Assembly: GCA_024180945.1 (NCBI GenBank)
Contig: JAKSGN010000043.1
Coordinates: 1,674,001-1,738,000, forward strand
Direction: 5' to 3'
DNA length: 64,000 nucleotides
Source: Macrophomina tecta
Taxonomy: Eukaryota; Ascomycota; Dothideomycetes; Botryosphaeriales; Botryosphaeriaceae
The notes beneath the pieces were generated by a model. The model was not told where the DNA came from, ran no database searches, and saw only the letters and a list, made by a program, of their open reading frames with translations. The position numbers were made by a program, and so were the translations under genes. Below, piece after piece: positions 11,048-23,737 of this stretch (position 1 is the first letter of the stretch; each line of letters begins with the position of its first letter).

Positions 11048-13824
11048 ATGCAGCCCTCGCACAGCGCCCCCACCGCCGCGCCCTATCCGCCGGCCCACGA
11101 CTACCACCACCACCACCAGCCCCAGCCCCAGCCCCAGTCCCCGTCCCCATCCCAACACCCGCCACCGCCGCAGCCCCAGTCCCAGGCCGCGAGCAAGCGC
11201 CCGCGCCACCGCGCCTCCATTGCCTGTGCCTCCTGTCGGGACCGCCGTATTCGCGTGCGTGCTCCTCCTGCTCCCCATCTGCAGCTGCTAACCGCACCCT
11301 CCGACAGTGTGTAGTGCGCCCTGGAGAGTCCGAGTGCCTCAACTGCAAGCGAACTGGTGCCGAGTGCATCATTCGGAATGACGACGAGCGCCGCAAGTGA
11401 GTCGCTGCCCAAGAGTGTGCCCAACTTTCTAACCTCAGCAGGCCCATTTCGCGCGCCTATGTGGCCTCCCTCACCGACCGTATCGCCCTGCTCGAGGAGC
11501 TGCTCAGGAGGAAAGGAGAGGAGCCGCCGCCAGCAATCCATCCGCCACGCATCAGACCTGGTCTCCCTGGGTCCGAGGAGCCTCAGCCCGAGCCCAACGC
11601 CGAGTCACATCTCGACCCTCCGCCACCCTTCCACCCCGACGACTCTGTCCTAAGTGAGTCCGATGATGGTGCCGACCACTCTACCCAACTCTCTTCGGTC
11701 TCGCGCCAAGGCTCGTCTCCACGGCTGCTCAATCCTGCCGACGAGAGTCAGAGTCTCGTCAGCCAATTGCTCGCTCCTCGGGGTCATCTGGGAATCGACC
11801 AGACTAGCGGAAGCATCCGCTTCTATGGCTCGCTGATGAACTGCCATCTGCCCTCCGACAGGACTATTACTTCCAAGTCCTCCGAGATCGTAGAGCACGC
11901 AAGACGGGCCACCAAAACGATACGTTTACTTTCGCAGGAGACGCACGACTATCTCATGGATTTGTTTTGGGAACATTTTAACTCCGTCCTGCACTCAATT
12001 CACAAAGAAGCTTTCCTGGATGACTATGAGCATGGCTCTTCCCATTTCTACTCTCCCTTCCTCCACATCTGCATCCTAGCCGTTGGCTTCCGCTATTCCG
12101 ATAAAGCCCGAGTAGATATACAACGCATCGCTCTCGAACCCCGGGAGAGCACTTTTCATCGTGAAGCAAAGTACATGCTCGATGTCGAGTTGGAACGGCC
12201 CGGAGGCGTTCCTCAAGTACAGGCTCTTCTGCTACTTGCCAATTGCGAGTGTTCCGTTGGACGCGACCACACTGGCTGGCTATACTCCGGCATGGCTGTG
12301 AGGCTTGCTTTTGACATCGGCCTTCACCTTGACACGCGCATGTCCGGCCTCTCTGAACGCGAGGTCGACGTGCGCCACATGACTCTGTGGGCTTGGTACG
12401 GTCTTTCCACCCTTCTCCAACCCCTAGCATACTGATATTTCGCAGCGTCATATTCGACAAGTATTGGTCTTTGTTTTTGGGGCGGCCGACGGCCATCAAG
12501 AGCGCCGATCTAGAGGTATACGCTTTGGCAAAGCGTTTTGAACGTCTAGGAACCTGTTTACCCAACGGCACTGGGCTTCCTCTTGAGACTCAAATATACG
12601 AGGCGCTCATTGACCTGATGGAAATTGCAGGGAGGGTGGTGGAGAACAGGGAGGTAACGACGACGGTAGGAGGAAACTTCGACCGGAGTGCCTACAGACA
12701 ATTAGTTGCCCTGGACCGGGAGTTGAACAGTTGGTATGCGCGTTTACCCGATGCTTTAAGGTGGGAGCCGTCAAACATCCAAACGGCTCCAAGATCATTC
12801 TTCATACTGCACCAGCAGTACCACTCGGTCCACATTCTGACCCGCCGGCCGTTCGCGCGCTACGAGGAGTCTCTACCACCCATCTCTAAGGATCTCTCCG
12901 ACGATGGCGTCGTGGCTTCGATTCGGAGGGCATGCACCAGCCATGCGATAGCGGTTGTAAAGAACTTCTGGCACTATCGGCAACGTTTTAGCGCTAAGCA
13001 GATATTCTGCGGCGCACTGCAAACTGCGGTAAGTGTGCTGTGAATCCCACGACAGGAGGCGAACGGTTGACAAGTCGCAGGGCACGGCCTGTACAACGCT
13101 GATCGCCGATCTCGTATGTGTGAAAGATGCCAAAGAAAGGAACAGCACCATGAAATACCTGAAATGCATGGCAGTATCGCTCCAGGAAATGGCAAGCATA
13201 CTCCAGCCTGCCGAGCGCATGTGTCTCGTGCTTCAACATGTCCTGGCAGAAATAGCACAGAAAAGCCCGCAGAGAGAGGGCTCCCTCATACCGGCGTCCC
13301 GCCAGAGCACAGATGACAACACAAGCCAGAACAATCCTAAAAGGCGGCAAAGGTCGGACCCACGCCCCACGTCGATGCTGCGGAGATCGGAAGGCTCGGC
13401 TTCTGTGCCACAAGTACGATCGAGCATTGACAGCGTTTCCCCTTTGCCGGACAATCTTTCGGACGCGGGCAGCATTGAACCTAGTCCGCTCTTCACTCAA
13501 CAAAGCGACCTTGGTGGCTGGCCATTCCCCAGCCCAGACGGCCAGCAAGTCGGAGGCGGCCCATCACTGCCGAGCTCGGCATCTACAATGTACAGCAGCA
13601 TTCCGTCGAACGCATGGATAGCTGGCGCGTCGCAAGTGCCGGACGCGGCTCGGTTGAGCTTTTCAAGCTTCTCCGGTTTCGCCGATGGAACTACGCACGC
13701 CGGCCATACCGACTTTCTATCGCCAAATGAAGAATCCTGGGGAAATTGGCGGCTGGAGCAACCGCATGGGCAGTTGCAGCCCGAGGATTTCGAGGGCATC
13801 TCGCCGGACAAGCGCTACAGGTGA
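11048..13824 (+). CDS. Zn2Cys6 transcription factor with fungal_trans domain
   Basis: Exons 11048-11254, 11308-11396, 11442-12395, 12446-13028 and 13081-13824 give about 858 residues. The zinc cluster is split by intron 1 and fits C-x2-C-x6-C-x8-C-x2-C-x6-C (CASCRDRRIR then CVVRPGESECLNCKRTGAEC). It is preceded by a His/Pro/Gln-rich tract and basic KRPRHR and followed by a short heptad-like stretch (VASLTDRIALLEELL) that may dimerise. The middle region is a fungal-specific transcription factor domain (PF04082 type), including the hallmark LWACVIFDKYWSLFLGRP formed across intron 3. The C-terminus is Ser/Pro-rich. It is a nuclear DNA-binding regulator with unknown targets. The current start lies only 47 bases after the mariner element, so expression now starts within or across the transposon. 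The original start may have been at 9601. Confidence 0.92.
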
Positions 13825-16800
13825 CGCTGCCCTCGCAAGCACGCAACCTCCGGGCAGTCGGGCACCACACATTCTTGTACAGAAGGAGATAGGACGGTGG
13901 AAATTGATGGCGCCCGCTCCATTCGAGTCCTTCCAGCACCAAATTCATCAAAATAGACTTCATTAGCCCCTCTTGGCGACCAGGACGAATCGCTGCAAGA
14001 ATGATCGCAGCATGCATCAAGCGTCTCCCGGATGTGTTTCCACTTCCCCCCGCAGACGCGTCCTGGATGGACAGTCAAAAAGAAAACAAAAAGCTCATGC
14101 CGACGGTCTTCTTAACATCTAGTCGAGCAATCTCACACGGGCAATTTCTCTCTATCTCAGGCTATTTTAGTTGAAGCTGCCTGGGAACAGGTGGATCTAG
14201 CGATCGCTTATAGCCGTAGTGGAGTATGGCCTGCGTTTGGAAAGCAAGGTTTGAAGGAAGCAGGGAGACAATAGGTTCCATCATGCTAGCAATTTGCAAT
14301 TCTAAGGCGGCAAGCCAATCGAATTCGCTGTGACGGACGGCTGATCGTCTTGCAACGGCGGCGGTGCAAAACTCAAAGCAGACGTTGAGAGCCGGGAGAG
14401 GAGCGGGCGATGAGAACTGCCCGCACGAAAGTGTCTCAATTCTGGGGGGGGAGGGGGGGAAAAAGCCGCAGGGCACTGGCGGCGGGGAGCAGCGGGCGCC
14501 GGTTGCTACGCACGCACGCACTAAGAGCGGCGGGATGCAGGGCTGGTGCATGCGGCGAAGGGCCTGGGATCGAAGCAAGGTAAGCCATTGATGTGATCTA
14601 TCTGGACGGTACGAGCCGGGCTCGGTAGGGGGTAATCCACTGGGCACGGCAGTGAGAACGATTAGGAGGGTAGGGGCTGGTGGGGCGTGTGAGGCGTGCG
14701 TCAGTTGGCTCAACCGCTCCCGACTCGACAAGAAAGGCCGAAGCCTTGCCCCGAACCGGCACTGTTTCTGTGTTAACGGATAGGACGAGGCGATAATAAT
14801 TCGCGCCCGTTGCGGGGTTCTAGATTGCGCCAGCCAAGTCCGATCCTTACCGGAGAGGCTTCCGCTGCGGTTCGAGACGATGTTTGCGCTCTCGGATCAC
14901 TACCGTATTTACTGACTGACCACAACGGTAGACGGTCACTTGGCGGGCCGCTGACCTGGGCCGAGCACACCAAAACAACCACACCAATTTCTTTACTTTT
15001 TCTTGGTTCGGCGCCAAAAGAGACAGGTAGCGACGCTGGGAAGATGTCAGGCAGCTTTGCGCCAATGTGGGCCGCGCTCAGAGAGACCAGACAAGCCACC
15101 CCTTACCTATCTCACGCAACCAGGCGGCTGGGCCACACGAATGGCGCTCCCATGACCCGACAGCTGGCCGAGGGCGCAGTACCGTAGCCCGATGACTCGC
15201 GCCTGCGCGTTACTTCCGGCATAGATCTTCTGAACGACGTCGGAAAGAGTTGAAGCAAAGCAACCGGCAAGATATCGACGGCTTCCCGGCAGACTGAGCC
15301 ATGTTTATTTCAATGGTAAGCTAAAACCTTCTTGGGCGAGCTCCCGGGTCTTCCCATTCGCTGCCGGCCCTCAGGTTTGTTACGGCGCGGCAGCCAAGGC
15401 CAGCAGTGATCTCCATCGCAGGACAGAGCGGCGCTCGACTATCACAGCCGTTTCTGTCTGCTTTTCGCCCTCCGCTGCGGCCTCGCGCTGCCGTTACGAG
15501 ACTCTCGCCCGTAACTGCCTGGTCGTGGGTTGCGTGCAGCGGTGCACCAGCACTTACCGCCCGCCGCACGGCTTGTGCCGAGTCAAGTAGCAGACACGTC
15601 CAAATATCCATCTGCGCCTTGTGTTATGGGCATTGCTTACTCGTCGCCGTCTTTCTTTTCGCCAGCTGAGGCGCAGAAGTGAGACTCGTTGACCGCTGGC
15701 TGATCCAGAGCAAGAGCGACTCCATCGCTCAACACAGACACCATATGCTTGCACCTTGCAGTCGCACGTATGCTTCCAGCGCCCATCAGGTGAGCTGTTT
15801 CAAATTGATGCTTCCAAAGAACCCGTCTTCTTCGCTCTTGAGCTCTGTTGCGTTATGTGTGCTATCGACGTTGCTGTTGCCCGCCCCCTCAAAATCGCTG
15901 CGCCCGACCAGCCGTTGCTACACTTGCCGTGCACAATGACAGAAGTCCCATGCTTGGCGAGTTCCGTCAACAGTAATCGAGAAATAAATTTCATGGATCT
16001 CTACAGTCAGTCAAATCCAGATAATTGCTGCCAGAAGTAGCCATACGGTCGATAAAAACAATCACAGAAATCCACGATTCAAGCGCGGCAAGTGTATAAC
16101 AGCCACACGTGTCTCCCGCACTGTATACAGACCGTGCTTACCCGGTCGCGGATTGACACGCGCGTCAAACAGAAACAAGGTCGCCTGGGGCACAGCGTGT
16201 CACGTCAACGCCGATTTTACAATCACCCCAGCTACTTGCTCCGGACGTGCTGTCTTCAGCTCAATCCTCAAGGAGACGGGTCGCAACTGTACGGTATGGC
16301 AGATTCGCTAGAGACTAATGCAGCATGCCTTCTAGCGGCGGTGTGTTTGACCGTTCCAAGTAGTGATTCCGCAGTCTCGTGCTCGTGGCCGGGTCTTCCG
16401 ACCGCAATACAGCCCCAGATAAGATGCGCTTCCGGGGACCGCGCAAAAAAAGTAGGCGTCGCTTCGGTCTTATTACCGCGTGCATCCTCCCAGAGTGTTG
16501 GCCTCCAAAGACTAAGCGACAAGGGAGGCATTGGTGCAGAGCGGTGCAGAGGTCATTCGTGTCACAGACGATGCCCGAGCTCCTTCTAGTGGGAGTCCGT
16601 GGAGAGGCCACCAGGCGTTACTGCAGCTGATGCACGGCCACACTGTTTTACCTTCCCATCCTTTTTGGTCCTAACTTGTCGAACGGGCTCTATCAACATG
16701 CCACAGCTGGTAGTAGGCATCCGAAAGAGGCTTTTTTTTTTTTTTTTTTGGTGTCTGTGTTTTGCTGGAAGTCCAGTTTCGTGCTTTCGTGCTGTATTCT

Positions 16801-19800
16801 CATTCTTCGCCTTTTGGGTCCTTTCGTGCAGCCAAATAGCTGTTGATGATCGTTTATAACGGTGCAGAGGACAAATTCATATGAAGGTCCTGGCTCATGC
16901 CCTACTCTGTTCCTCTGAGTCTCGACACTGGGTTGAGCTGCTGGAAACGACAGTCTGGCGAACGAATTGCTCGAGAAGCATTTTCCCGGCACAACTAACA
17001 GACTTTCAAAGTTCTCCAGCCGTGGCCCGCTGTCCAGCCGAGATACAAAACTGCTACTGAGAATCATTCCGTTTCGCATATCTGCCTCTTTGAAGTAGGT
17101 TGCCACCCGAATACGAAATGCATACTGACGCGAGGAGACGATCAAGCGGCTTTTGGAGGCCTAATCTACCGCAGCTGAGATATGAAGCTCACATGCTCTG
17201 TCCGGAAATGAACTGGCAAACCCAACTACATGCGCACGTCTCACATTGAAAACGAATCAGCAAACATTCGAATCGACCCTTCGCTCCAGGTGATGCCGGG
17301 ACTAGCTGGGCTTACCTTTAGGTCGAGCCGACGCCCCCGCATGTGCGGACACGCCTCGACGGAGAGTATGGATGTGCGAAGAAAAACCGGTGTAGCGCAC
17401 TGCCTGTGGCGTGTGATTGCCACCAACACGAGGCTCATGACGCGATCCGGGAGTTCGAGCTGCGTGCTAGATGTGGCAGTTCTCCATCTGCCGCCTTGCG
17501 TGGAGCAGCGCCTGTGTTTGGTTGGTGTGCGATGCCCGACGGAGTCAAGCCTTCCTTCGTGCGAATCCTGAGCAAGAATCATCGGCTCGCCGGTCCATCA
17601 ATAAAGCTAATGTTTAGAGTTCTTAAGAATTCTCGAGGGCCTGGTGCTAGACTGCTGCACGCTCGATTCAGAGTTGCAGCGAGGGGTATATCTTGCTCTG
17701 TACAGATCCAAGGCGGGGATCAGCTGCCGATAAGTATCGGCGAGGACGAGAGCTCTGCGGAATCACCAGCCATGATCACATTCCACTCGCTAGTAGCCTA
17801 TAGTGGTGGTGATGGGTTGGCCTCAGTCCCCCGAGTAATACGTACCCGAGTGGGCGCAAGCGAGTGTTCCACTCGAACCATTCGTGTCCGCTGTTTGGTG
17901 CGAAGATAGACAGACAGGGTAGGTGATACACCGTCTCGAGGCTCTCTGTTCCTCGTCAAGTGCAAGTCTCCACTTGACGGTTCGGGTATCGCCTCTGCCG
18001 CGGATGCCAGAGTGCGTCATCCCATGCCCCACCAGTGGGCCTGCTGTCTCCACATCCTCCGCTCCCAAGATCCGGACATGTCTGGAAAGGGCTTTGGTGC
18101 ACGACTGTACTACAGCAGCCTGGCTCTGTTTGGAAAGAGGGCCCCACATGTATCGCTCCAATCTTGCATGTCGTAGATTGGAGATTTTGTTTTTCAGCTC
18201 TGTGCTTCGAGTCTTATGCGATGAAGTGCTCATGTCGAGAACGCGGCACCAAAGCTGCAGTTCCGATTGCATGTACACCTTCAACAAGCAACGTGTTGTA
18301 AGCACTGTATCTATTCACCATATCATACCACTTATTGGGGTGTCTGGTTCATTAACTGTAGTGTACAGTGCGCAGACGCTATCGAATCGGTCGAGGGCCT
18401 CGTTTACCGCCCAATCGTTACGGCGTCGCGCTGGGAGCAGCACAACTGGACGCGTTTTCGACCATCTGTCACCATTCCCTGACCAGAAAGTAACTTACGG
18501 GATACAGTGAGCTGAGTGCGAATCTTACCTTCTTTTACATTCAAGGCGCGAATGGAGCAGACCAGGGTGTTGAACGTCGTTAAAGCCGCTCGTCTGGTGA
18601 GGGACATCCTGTCACAAGGCTATATCGTAGCAGGCGACTAATTCGTCCTATTTCATCGTTCCGAAACGTCTCTATGGATTCTCACATTCAGTTGCAGTAG
18701 GTAGGCAAGCCTGGTATGTTGCAGATGGCCGCATCGTCGGTGGCTAATCAGGGGACAACGATGGCTGAGACTTCTTCAACAGTTCTCGCTTCCTCCTGAG
18801 GACCTCTATACTATGCCTGGTTCGCCCACTAATACGAAGCGGCTGCGACTCAGCTTAATGTACTGTCGAAATGTGCGATCACCAACACCGCGTTCGTTCA
18901 ACAGCGGCGCTGTCAACGAAGGCCGTTGCTTCGTAGACTAGGCCGTCGGAGTGCCTGTTGAACGATACGAGCTTTCTGAGATCTGCTTGAAACACGAAGT
19001 GGCAGCCTGCTGCACGCCTGCAGTATTATAAGGGACCGTCGAGAAACTGGCGAGACCTTCTCGTTCGCGCCAGGCGGAATAACGCGACAAGAAGGAAACT
19101 GTGTATCAGCGGCCAGTATCCACAGCACAGGCCATCGAGTTGGAGGTTGTAATGGCCACAAGCATTGAGTGCATCACAAAGCTCCTCACAGCTGGAGGCT
19201 TAATGATAATGTGCAGACGTGGCACTGAACCCCGGGATAGGTTGTCGTCTCGCGTTGCACGGTTTCCTAAGCTCATAAATTCCAAGCTCTGGTAAGAACT
19301 TCAGCTGCTTGCAGAAGAGTGCGTTGCGAAGACTCTGACAGCAGCATTATTAATGTTCCCACTCGAACGGACTTGCAAAGCGACTCTCGACTTCTCATTA
19401 TGCGACGATTAGCCACCGGTCCATGTTGGGACCTAGAAACGCGGCGGAAAGCGTCGCCAATGATCTGAGCTCGCAGTACAGCCTCAGAATATCGCGGACT
19501 GGTGCCTCTCTCCTCGCCACTCAAATCCTCTCGGGAGCGGCGTGCTCAGCGGACAACATATCCCCGCTGTTTGGGGGGGCGCTGACGGCCAAGATGGAAT
19601 CATTTCCTCTAGCGCTTATCCGGGGCTTAGCGTCATGTTGAACACCTCCAGAATGCGCGACACATTCACCGACTCCAGCCGCGTACGTGGCATGTAGTTG
19701 GCGACTGGTGGTCCCGAGATAGCGGGCGGCTCCGTGTCTACGCACATCAGACATGGGAACTTCACTCAGCATCGAATCATCGCCATTCTCCAAGGCCTGC

Positions 19801-21258
19801 AAGCCAGCTCTGCGGAGCCAGCTGGGGACACCTGGGCAGACGTGTGGTTAGTGGTGGATGGCCTGTGGCTGTCCTTTACGTGAGACACACCACACGCAGT
19901 GAGGTAAGCAGTCTCAACGACCCAGACCCGACAACCGTGGGGTTCGGAAGGTGCTGACGCTAACTCGGACCCTACATGGACATAGACCATTGGCGCGCTG
20001 TTGATCAGCGGCAGATCATTTTGGCGGGACTCACGAACGGCGGCAGGGAACCAGACGGCTGTACGAGACCCGAAATGCCCAGCCACCGAAAAGCCATGTG
20101 TTGTGGAGAGGCACGAGAGCAAATAGTTCGCGAAGTCACCGTTAAAATTACCTAAACAGGACGGACTAGTACCGTCCACCGGCTGTCGTTATCCGCAGTC
20201 CGTTCTATTCTTGCTACCAAGAGGGATCATGTCTTCCACATCAACACCCCGTGAAAGCGTGTTGAGCGGCAGCCAAACAGCTGCCAGTGCCGGACGTAGT
20301 AGCGCGGACAAGTCATTGGATCGAGTGATCCGAATGCCGTGCCGCCGGCCCCAGCGTCGACGTAATGCCAGCGGGCAGTATGTGATAGCGGCCGCAAGGG
20401 CCGATCGAGTATGCGCGCAGGGCGTCGGGCCGTGCTGGCAGTGGACGGGGTCGCGGAGGGCAGCGCAGCCTCCGGTGTCGACAACTGATGAGAGCTCAAT
20501 TCGCCGAGAATTTGGCCGTGTGGTGTATCCAACCTCATCTCCCATCCGCTTCCCCCAAAACCTCAGCCGTATGTAAGCCGGCGACCGACACTGCCCACGG
20601 TTGCCCGGCACTGCGGCTGACGCTCGCCCCCAGCCTTTCCACCTATGCCATGCACTCTGTCGGCCGACGAGGGGCGCTATTTTTGGGATTCGGTGAAACG
20701 TCCGTCAAAGGGAGACAAAGGCGGATGCATCACGGTCGAGGGACGGGATGGGGCGACGAGGCCTCGTCGGCCGAGAGCGGGTGGGCCTGCAGGCCAGCGG
20801 CGGCGTGCGAGCCCTCTTATACGCCGGCAGTTGGTCCTGCGAGACGGTAAGCGAAGAATGTAGGCTCGAACAGCGGCTTCTCTGCGTTGTTAGTGCAAGG
20901 TCGGTTTCCTCTGGCGCCGCCGCTGGCAGCCTGACGCGTCCGCCGGCCCGTCACTGGGCGGTGCGGAGCCGAAACGAAGGCTGCAAGCCGAAGCTGCCGC
21001 CAACCCTCAGCACTCCAGCTGCGGCTGTCAGCGCCATGCCCTCCACCAACATGGGGAGCCGTGAGTGGCTCAGCAGTCCGACCCAACTCGCAGAATCCAT
21101 CACTATCGCATCGGACCTGTCAGCTCAGCGCTGGGAGCCCTTGACCTCTTTCTGCTCGCCAGCCTGCATAAATGGCGGCGACAGCCATCACAGCCAGCCA
21201 GTCCTCCAGCTCTCCAGAAACCATCACCTTCAGCAATTGACACACACGCCTCTTCATC
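13825..21258. other. 7.4 kb with no recognisable gene
   Basis: Base composition is ordinary, yet no reading frame of family character was found on either strand. Open frames are short, with no run of conserved motifs and no splice-compatible chain that I could build. Local features are a G-rich run near 14,443-14,460, an 18-base T run near 16,733-16,750, and pyrimidine-rich DNA near 20,600-21,250 that probably belongs to the promoter of the next gene. It could be old decayed sequence, a long regulatory region or non-coding RNA. I cannot tell which. Confidence 0.5.
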
Positions 21259-21735
21259 ATGGCCACCACCAGCATCTCCACCCCGCTTCCTGCCAACGTC
21301 AGCGAGCAGCAGGTCATCACCGCCCTCCACAACCACGACCTCATGATCAAGACGCTCTGCCCGGCCCTGGTCTCCTACGAGCTCGACTCGGGCGACTCGT
21401 CTACCCAGGCCACCTACAACGTGACTGACAAGAAGCCCATTGGGCAGGTTGGTGCTTCTGTGGCCTGTGCAACACCAAGCTGCTAACGGAAGCCGCAGAC
21501 CACGTACAAGCTCACCCTTACCAACGTCGAGGGCGGCGTCGACTCGTTGGTCGATGCAAAGCCTCCGGTCGGCAGTCTCAAGATTGCCGGCAAGTGGAGG
21601 GTCGCCGGCGGAAACCTGCAGGAGGACGTGGAGATTGACGGCAACATGGTTACCAAGAAGATGGCCAAGGGCAATGTCGAGAAGACGCACCCGGAGCAGC
21701 AGAGCAAGCTGCTCGAGGAGGCCGCCAAGGCCTAG
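21259..21735 (+). CDS. Small DUF7053-like fungal protein
   Basis: Exons 21259-21447 and 21499-21735 (intron 21448-21498 with GCTAAC branch sequence) encode 141 residues. The N-terminus (PLPANVSEQQVITALHNHDL) and the YKLTLTNVEGGVDSLVDAKPP block resemble the fungal DUF7053 family, which probably adopts a START/SRPBCC-like beta-barrel fold for small hydrophobic ligands. That assignment is from memory of the family pattern and is moderate. The C-terminus is Lys/Glu-rich (QQSKLLEEAAKA). There is no signal peptide or membrane segment, so it is likely cytosolic. The role is unknown. Confidence 0.8.
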
Positions 21736-22455
21736 GTTCAGGACGGCACGGCGGAGTGCTGGTCGGGGCGGGGGCTTTTGCGGCAATAGAGAATGCTGAG
21801 CACAATACTTTGCGGCTACCACGGTACCTGGTGATGACCTGTGCAGTACATGTGGAGGGTGCCTGGCCATCGGCTGGATCGACGGGGTGCGGGATGGTGA
21901 CCATCTCCACTGCTGGCGCTCGTCTGATCTGACGTGGGGATACAGGGCGGGCACCTTGCTTTTTGTGCGGGCGCGCAGAGGAGGCCGCCGCGGCGGCCAG
22001 CGCAGCCCAAAGGGATCCGATGACGTCTTGCGGACCCTGATTGGCCTCTGCGCTATTTGGCGCCGCCTGCCACTCCCGCGACCCCGTCGTCCACATCCTG
22101 GCCCGACTGAGCTTGTCCTTCTCCGCCTTTCCTGCCTCTGGCTTTTTGCTGTCCATACTTCCCTTCTGTTTTGATACGTTGCTGCTGAAAACGCCCTCCT
22201 GTGCCTGCCCGCCGATCTTCGACCAGTCGTACGCCGCCGCCTGCCGCTGCAGCCTGCACTCATCCCACGCGGCGCCGGGCAGCCATGGATGCCTTTATAT
22301 TATAACACCGAACCCACTCTTATTGCCGCCTTAAATCTGCTGTTCCTCGCTTGTGTCAGCTGCGACGCCCTTGGACCGTCCTCGTTCGCCGGTGCGCGAC
22401 ACCTCTCTGCAGCCCGCCTATTGTACTACGAGCAAGCAGCCGATTCTTCGCGATC

Positions 22456-23737
22456 ATGGACCCTGCGCTGGTGGTACAGTCACTCTGTTGCTTCCCACTT
22501 TGTCGCACCCGAGCTGACTGCCGGAAAGGATATCGGCGCTGGTGCCATCGACCGCTTTGCCAACAGCAAGTACTATGACAAAGTTTACGACAGAATCCCG
22601 AATCCCAAGAAGCGCTGGTCCAAGTACAGGCAAAGGCGTAAATCTGTCGGCCAGGCAGACTGTTCGCGAGATCTGGTGAAGCAGGAGGACCCTTCTCAGA
22701 ATGGTTTCGGCTATGACGGGAATGACGACCTTGAATACGACGGCTACGACTATCGCGACTCGCGCCGGCCAAGGGAACGCTCCAGGCGGGAACCTGACCA
22801 CTACGACCGTTACAGTGTCAACAACCGCCGGAGAGACTATGACCGACAGACCCCTCGCAGCTACGAAGAGAAACACCAGGCTTACGATATGATTCCTTAC
22901 CGACCGCGCGCTCCCCGCGCCGACTACAATCGGCGCGCCCTTTCTGCAAGCGGTCTTCAGGGTGGTCGCGCGCCATTCACTCACACGGACGATTATTCGG
23001 AGGAGGAAGACGACATCAGCCGGTCTCGAAGAGACTTCACCCGCGCCTTTGTCGAGACGGATGCATTCAATGACCCGGATATCGATGGTCCAGGCACGCC
23101 TTCGGAAGCGTACAGCGGCCGTCGCAGCAGCAGTATACGTAGTCGCGTCAGTCGCATGAGCCGCGCACATGATACCTATGATATTGTCCGCTTCAAAGAA
23201 CAGCAGGATACGTATGAGTACCCTTCACTTACCGATATCCCTTCGGGGGGCGGCATGAAGCCTGCAGACGAGTATGTGCCTCCGCCACATCCCCATGCAC
23301 GGGCTGTTCGTGCAGTATCTGTTCGAGAGAGTGGACCACCCCCGCTTGCTCAGCAAGCCCGTGTTGATGCGTACCGCAAGAGTTATTCCACCCGCGATGC
23401 CTATTCAATCGCTCCCTCTTACGACCATGAACGGCGCCGATATGGTAGCGTTCGGAGTTCAGCCTCGCGGCGCCGCCGCCGTAGCAAATCTCCACATGGC
23501 AGTGGTGTCGCGTCCGCCGCCATGGGCGCACTTGCTGGAGGCTTCCTAGGCACGGAGCTGACCAAAGGGGATACCTTGGCGACCGTAGCGGCAGCTGTAG
23601 TGGGTGCTGTTGGTGCACACGAAGCTGAACGCAAATACGAGAAATTTGAGCAGAGAAGGCAAGGAAAGAATGAAAGATCTTGCTACGATTCAGACTCCAA
23701 CTCCTACTACGAGCGCAGACGCAGGAGGAGCCGTTAG
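22456..23737 (+). CDS. Basic, Arg/Ser/Tyr-rich protein with C-terminal glycine zipper
   Basis: The preferred model has exon 1 at 22456-22473 (MDPALV), an intron 22474-22528 with GCTGAC near its end, and exon 2 at 22529-23737, for about 408 residues. An unspliced frame open from further upstream is possible but starts less convincingly. The protein has a conserved N-terminal block (GAIDRFANSKYYDKVYDR), a long low-complexity charged middle full of RDYDRQ/RRSR-type sequence, and a Gly/Ala segment near residues 338-365 (AAMGALAGGFLGTELTKGD) resembling a glycine-zipper 2TM domain. This organisation is common in uncharacterised fungal proteins. Membrane association is possible but unproven. Confidence 0.72.

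Noticed and set aside
1..14000. Secondary-metabolite or catabolic gene cluster (dehydrogenase, MFS, CoA ligase, Zn2Cys6 regulator)
   Set aside because: No core synthase is present, the CoA ligase is dead, an unrelated peptidase and a transposon intervene, and gene orientations are mixed.
16733..16750. T run as a poly(A) tail of a retrocopy (minus strand)
   Set aside because: No coding remnant or target duplication could be found next to it.
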